Positions 62,194 through 64,000 of a stretch of DNA of 64,000 bases are shown here, piece after piece; within the stretch, counting starts at the first letter, position 1; each line of letters begins with the position of its first letter. Under the pieces are notes generated by a model. It made no database searches, was not told the origin of the DNA, and saw only the letters and a list, made by a program, of their open reading frames with translations. Location: assembly GCF_001761385.1 (NCBI RefSeq), contig NZ_CP017476.1, forward strand, positions 857,501 through 921,500, given 5' to 3'. Position numbers and translations under genes: made by a program. The stretch comes from Hydrogenophaga crassostreae (GTDB taxonomy: Bacteria; Pseudomonadota; Gammaproteobacteria; Burkholderiales; Burkholderiaceae_C).

Positions 62194-64000
62194 TTATTCG
62201 GCGGCCGTCAGGCTGAAACGGGAGATGGCCTTTCTTGTGAGTGCCGCTTCGCGCAAGACTTGCTGACCCAGTTCGCCATCGATAGGGTCCTCGGTTTGCA
62301 TGGCGAGGTACTCGATCTGTGTGGAAGTGGCCACCATGGAACGAAACCCCATCAACATGGCCGTGCCCTTGAGTTTGTGGGCGTTGTAGCCAATCGCGGC
62401 GCGGTCGCCGTCAATGATGCACTGCGCCAGTACATGCGCGGTTCCATCGGGGCCATCGAACACGGTCTTGAGCAATTCGTCAAGAGAATCCGGCGGCATC
62501 AGTTGCAGGATTTCTTCATATGACTCGCTGTCGATCAGGGCGTTGATGGGCTGCTCGGCATCGGGCAAGTGCACCGGCGCCTCGTATGAGGAAAAAGGAA
62601 GGACGCTGGCAAGCGGCGCGGTGGCTTCGGGGACTTCGTCACCCCGGGCGCCGAAATCGGGCAGGGAACACCGGGCAATCGCGCTTTGCAATTCCTTGAC
62701 TTGCAAGGGTTTGCTGACAAACTCGTTGACACCCACTTCGCGTGCGCGCTTGCGGGTGTCATTGACCACATCGGCCGTCACCAGGATGATGCTGATATGA
62801 GACCGGGGCCCCTCAAGTGCGCGGATGGCCTGGGTCGTGGCCAACCCGTCCAGCACGGGCATGTGGTAGTCCAGCAGCACCAGATCAAACGCCTGTTGAT
62901 CGAGCAGTTTCAGCGCTTCCTGCCCGTTCTCGCAGAAAGTGGCTTCATGGCCCATCTTCTGCAGCAGGATATTCATGTACTTGAGGTTGATGGGGTGGTC
63001 TTCCGCCACCAGAATGCGCAACCTGGGCGAAGACCCCAGGTCGGCCCCGATGGTGGCGTGTGTGGGCGGCGGAGTGGTCGCTGTCAGCTTCAGCGTCGCA
63101 GTGAACACCGAACCAGAGCCCAGGCTGCTTTGCACGGCGATGTCGCCTCCCATCATTCGGGCCAGGTTGCGCGAAATTTCAAGGCCCAGACCGGTGCCCC
63201 CCATGCGCCTGCGCGGGGTGTCGTCGGCCTGATAGAAGCGGGTAAACAATTGCTTCTGGGCTTCCGCGGTCATGCCAACGCCAGTATCGCGCACCGTGAA
63301 CAGGATCCCTGACTGCCCCTTTGGATCGAGCGCAAGGTGGGCAACCACGCTGCCCGTTTCGGTGAACTTGATGGCGTTGCTGATCAGGTTGAACATGATC
63401 TGGCGCAAGCGCGTGGTGTCGGCATTGACCCACTCTGGCAGATCGGCTGCAGCAGTCATGGTCAAAGTGAGGCCCTTGTCGCGGGCCGCCACCTGCATCA
63501 AGCCGTCGACCTCCTGGACCACGCCGGGAAGGTGCATCGGGGCGGGGGACAGCCTCAGGGTGCCGGATTCCATGGTCGATACATCCAGAATGTCGTTGAG
63601 CACACCCAGCAGGTGGGTGGCCGAATCACGCGCTGTTTGCAGGTAGTCGCGTTGTTGTGTGTCCAGAGAAGCGTCGTTGAGCAAGTTGAGCATGCCCAGC
63701 AAGCCTTGAAACGGTGTGCGCACTTCGTGGCTCATGTTCGCAAGAAAGACGCTTTTGCCATGGTTGGCCGCTTCGGCCTGGTCGCGCGCGTTTTCAAGCG
63801 CCTGGCTCAACCCGTGCAGTTCCGCATATTGAAGCTGTTGACGGCGGATGTGGCGCACGAGCAGGCCCACAAACAGCAGCATGATCAGGATCTGAACCGT
63901 TGCCAGGACCACCACCAGCCAGCCCTGCTGGCGCAGCTGGCGGTTGCGCTCGTCCACAAACCGGGCAACGGCCCGGTTGGCCTGGCGGGTGAGTTCACTC
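62194..64000 (-). CDS. Hybrid sensor histidine kinase (partial, N-terminus beyond window)
   Basis: The minus-strand frame stays open to the window edge, so the gene is cut. Visible order: end of a periplasmic region, membrane helix (WLVVVLATVQILIMLLFVGL), HisKA with the phospho-acceptor His in ANMSHEVRTP, HATPase with N, G1 and G2 boxes (NLISNAIKFTETG, DTGVGM, GGTGLGLEI), a receiver domain with phospho-Asp in LVLLDYHMPVLDG, and a C-terminal HPt domain with His in NAHKLKGTAML. It is a BarA/ArcB-like four-step phosphorelay kinase. The signal and partner regulator are not in the window. A GTG at 63957 would give a short form that lacks a sensor, which is unlikely. Confidence 0.93.
   Translation of the reverse strand, partial: SELTRQANRAVARFVDERNRQLRQQGWLVVVLATVQILIMLLFVGLLVRHIRRQQLQYAELHGLSQALENARDQAEAANHGKSVFLANMSHEVRTPFQGLLGMLNLLNDASLDTQQRDYLQTARDSATHLLGVLNDILDVSTMESGTLRLSPAPMHLPGVVQEVDGLMQVAARDKGLTLTMTAAADLPEWVNADTTRLRQIMFNLISNAIKFTETGSVVAHLALDPKGQSGILFTVRDTGVGMTAEAQKQLFTRFYQADDTPRRRMGGTGLGLEISRNLARMMGGDIAVQSSLGSGSVFTATLKLTATTPPPTHATIGADLGSSPRLRILVAEDHPINLKYMNILLQKMGHEATFCENGQEALKLLDQQAFDLVLLDYHMPVLDGLATTQAIRALEGPRSHISIILVTADVVNDTRKRAREVGVNEFVSKPLQVKELQSAIARCSLPDFGARGDEVPEATAPLASVLPFSSYEAPVHLPDAEQPINALIDSESYEEILQLMPPDSLDELLKTVFDGPDGTAHVLAQCIIDGDRAAIGYNAHKLKGTAMLMGFRSMVATSTQIEYLAMQTEDPIDGELGQQVLREAALTRKAISRFSLTAAE

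Noticed and set aside
62194..63957. Complete histidine kinase starting at GTG 63957
   Set aside because: The frame remains open to the window edge and the sensor region would be missing, so the gene is treated as partial.

Overview
The window is GC-rich, densely packed chromosomal DNA with G/C-biased third codon positions. Gene types (short FeoB, paired Liv ABC transporters, many acyl-CoA enzymes, Bcr/CflA, SlyX, Tex) and a GC-rich intergenic hairpin repeat point to a betaproteobacterium of the Burkholderiales, most likely Comamonadaceae (Hydrogenophaga, Acidovorax or Polaromonas type). The genus is an inference. No rRNA, tRNA, phage, transposase or CRISPR array was seen.

Layout. 1-2.1 kb: end of feoA, feoB and a 44-residue Cys-rich membrane protein (ferrous iron uptake). 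2.6-7.2 kb: a complete branched-chain-amino-acid-type ABC transporter (livHMGFK). 7.4-8.1 kb: a histidine phosphatase. 8.1-15.7 kb: an accessory-looking block bounded by decayed noncoding DNA. It holds a Crp/Fnr-family regulator with a 22-codon leader ORF, an ABC importer of the nitrate/sulfonate/taurine class with a TauD-type dioxygenase and an aldehyde dehydrogenase, and a broken dinB-like gene. 15.7-28 kb: a long minus-strand run with msrB, slyX, a CoA ligase, an IclR regulator and a six-gene catabolic operon (FadB-like enzyme, thiolase, SDR, APH-family kinase, ACAD10/11-type dehydrogenase, CoA ligase). A shared dyad motif lies before the ligase, iclR and fadB-like genes. 28.2-36.7 kb: an AlkK-like CoA ligase, two paralogous binding proteins and a second Liv ABC system. 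36.9-40.3 kb: a second FadB-thiolase cassette. 40.3-45.5 kb: an indole/styrene-monooxygenase-type cluster (SDR, StyA-like oxygenase, flavin reductase, DLH-SnoaL fusion) with a divergent AraC regulator. 45.5-55.8 kb: acyl-CoA dehydrogenases, SDRs, a hotdog thioesterase, a CurA-like reductase, a GST, a GNAT acetyltransferase and an Ogt-type repair protein. 55.8-64 kb: a Bcr/CflA exporter, a long-chain CoA ligase, tex, an unknown protein and a hybrid histidine kinase cut by the window end.

Taken together the region looks like a catabolic locus. Liv-type and Ssu/Tau-type importers bring in organic acids, five AMP-forming ligases make CoA thioesters, and two beta-oxidation cassettes, several acyl-CoA dehydrogenases and SDRs degrade them. 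Three local regulators (Crp/Fnr, IclR, AraC) probably control separate parts. The most interesting parts are the 4-hydroxyacyl-CoA-type kinase/dehydrogenase operon with its shared IclR-associated motif, the indole-oxygenase-type cluster with a fused DLH-SnoaL protein, and a four-copy family of intergenic hairpin repeats.
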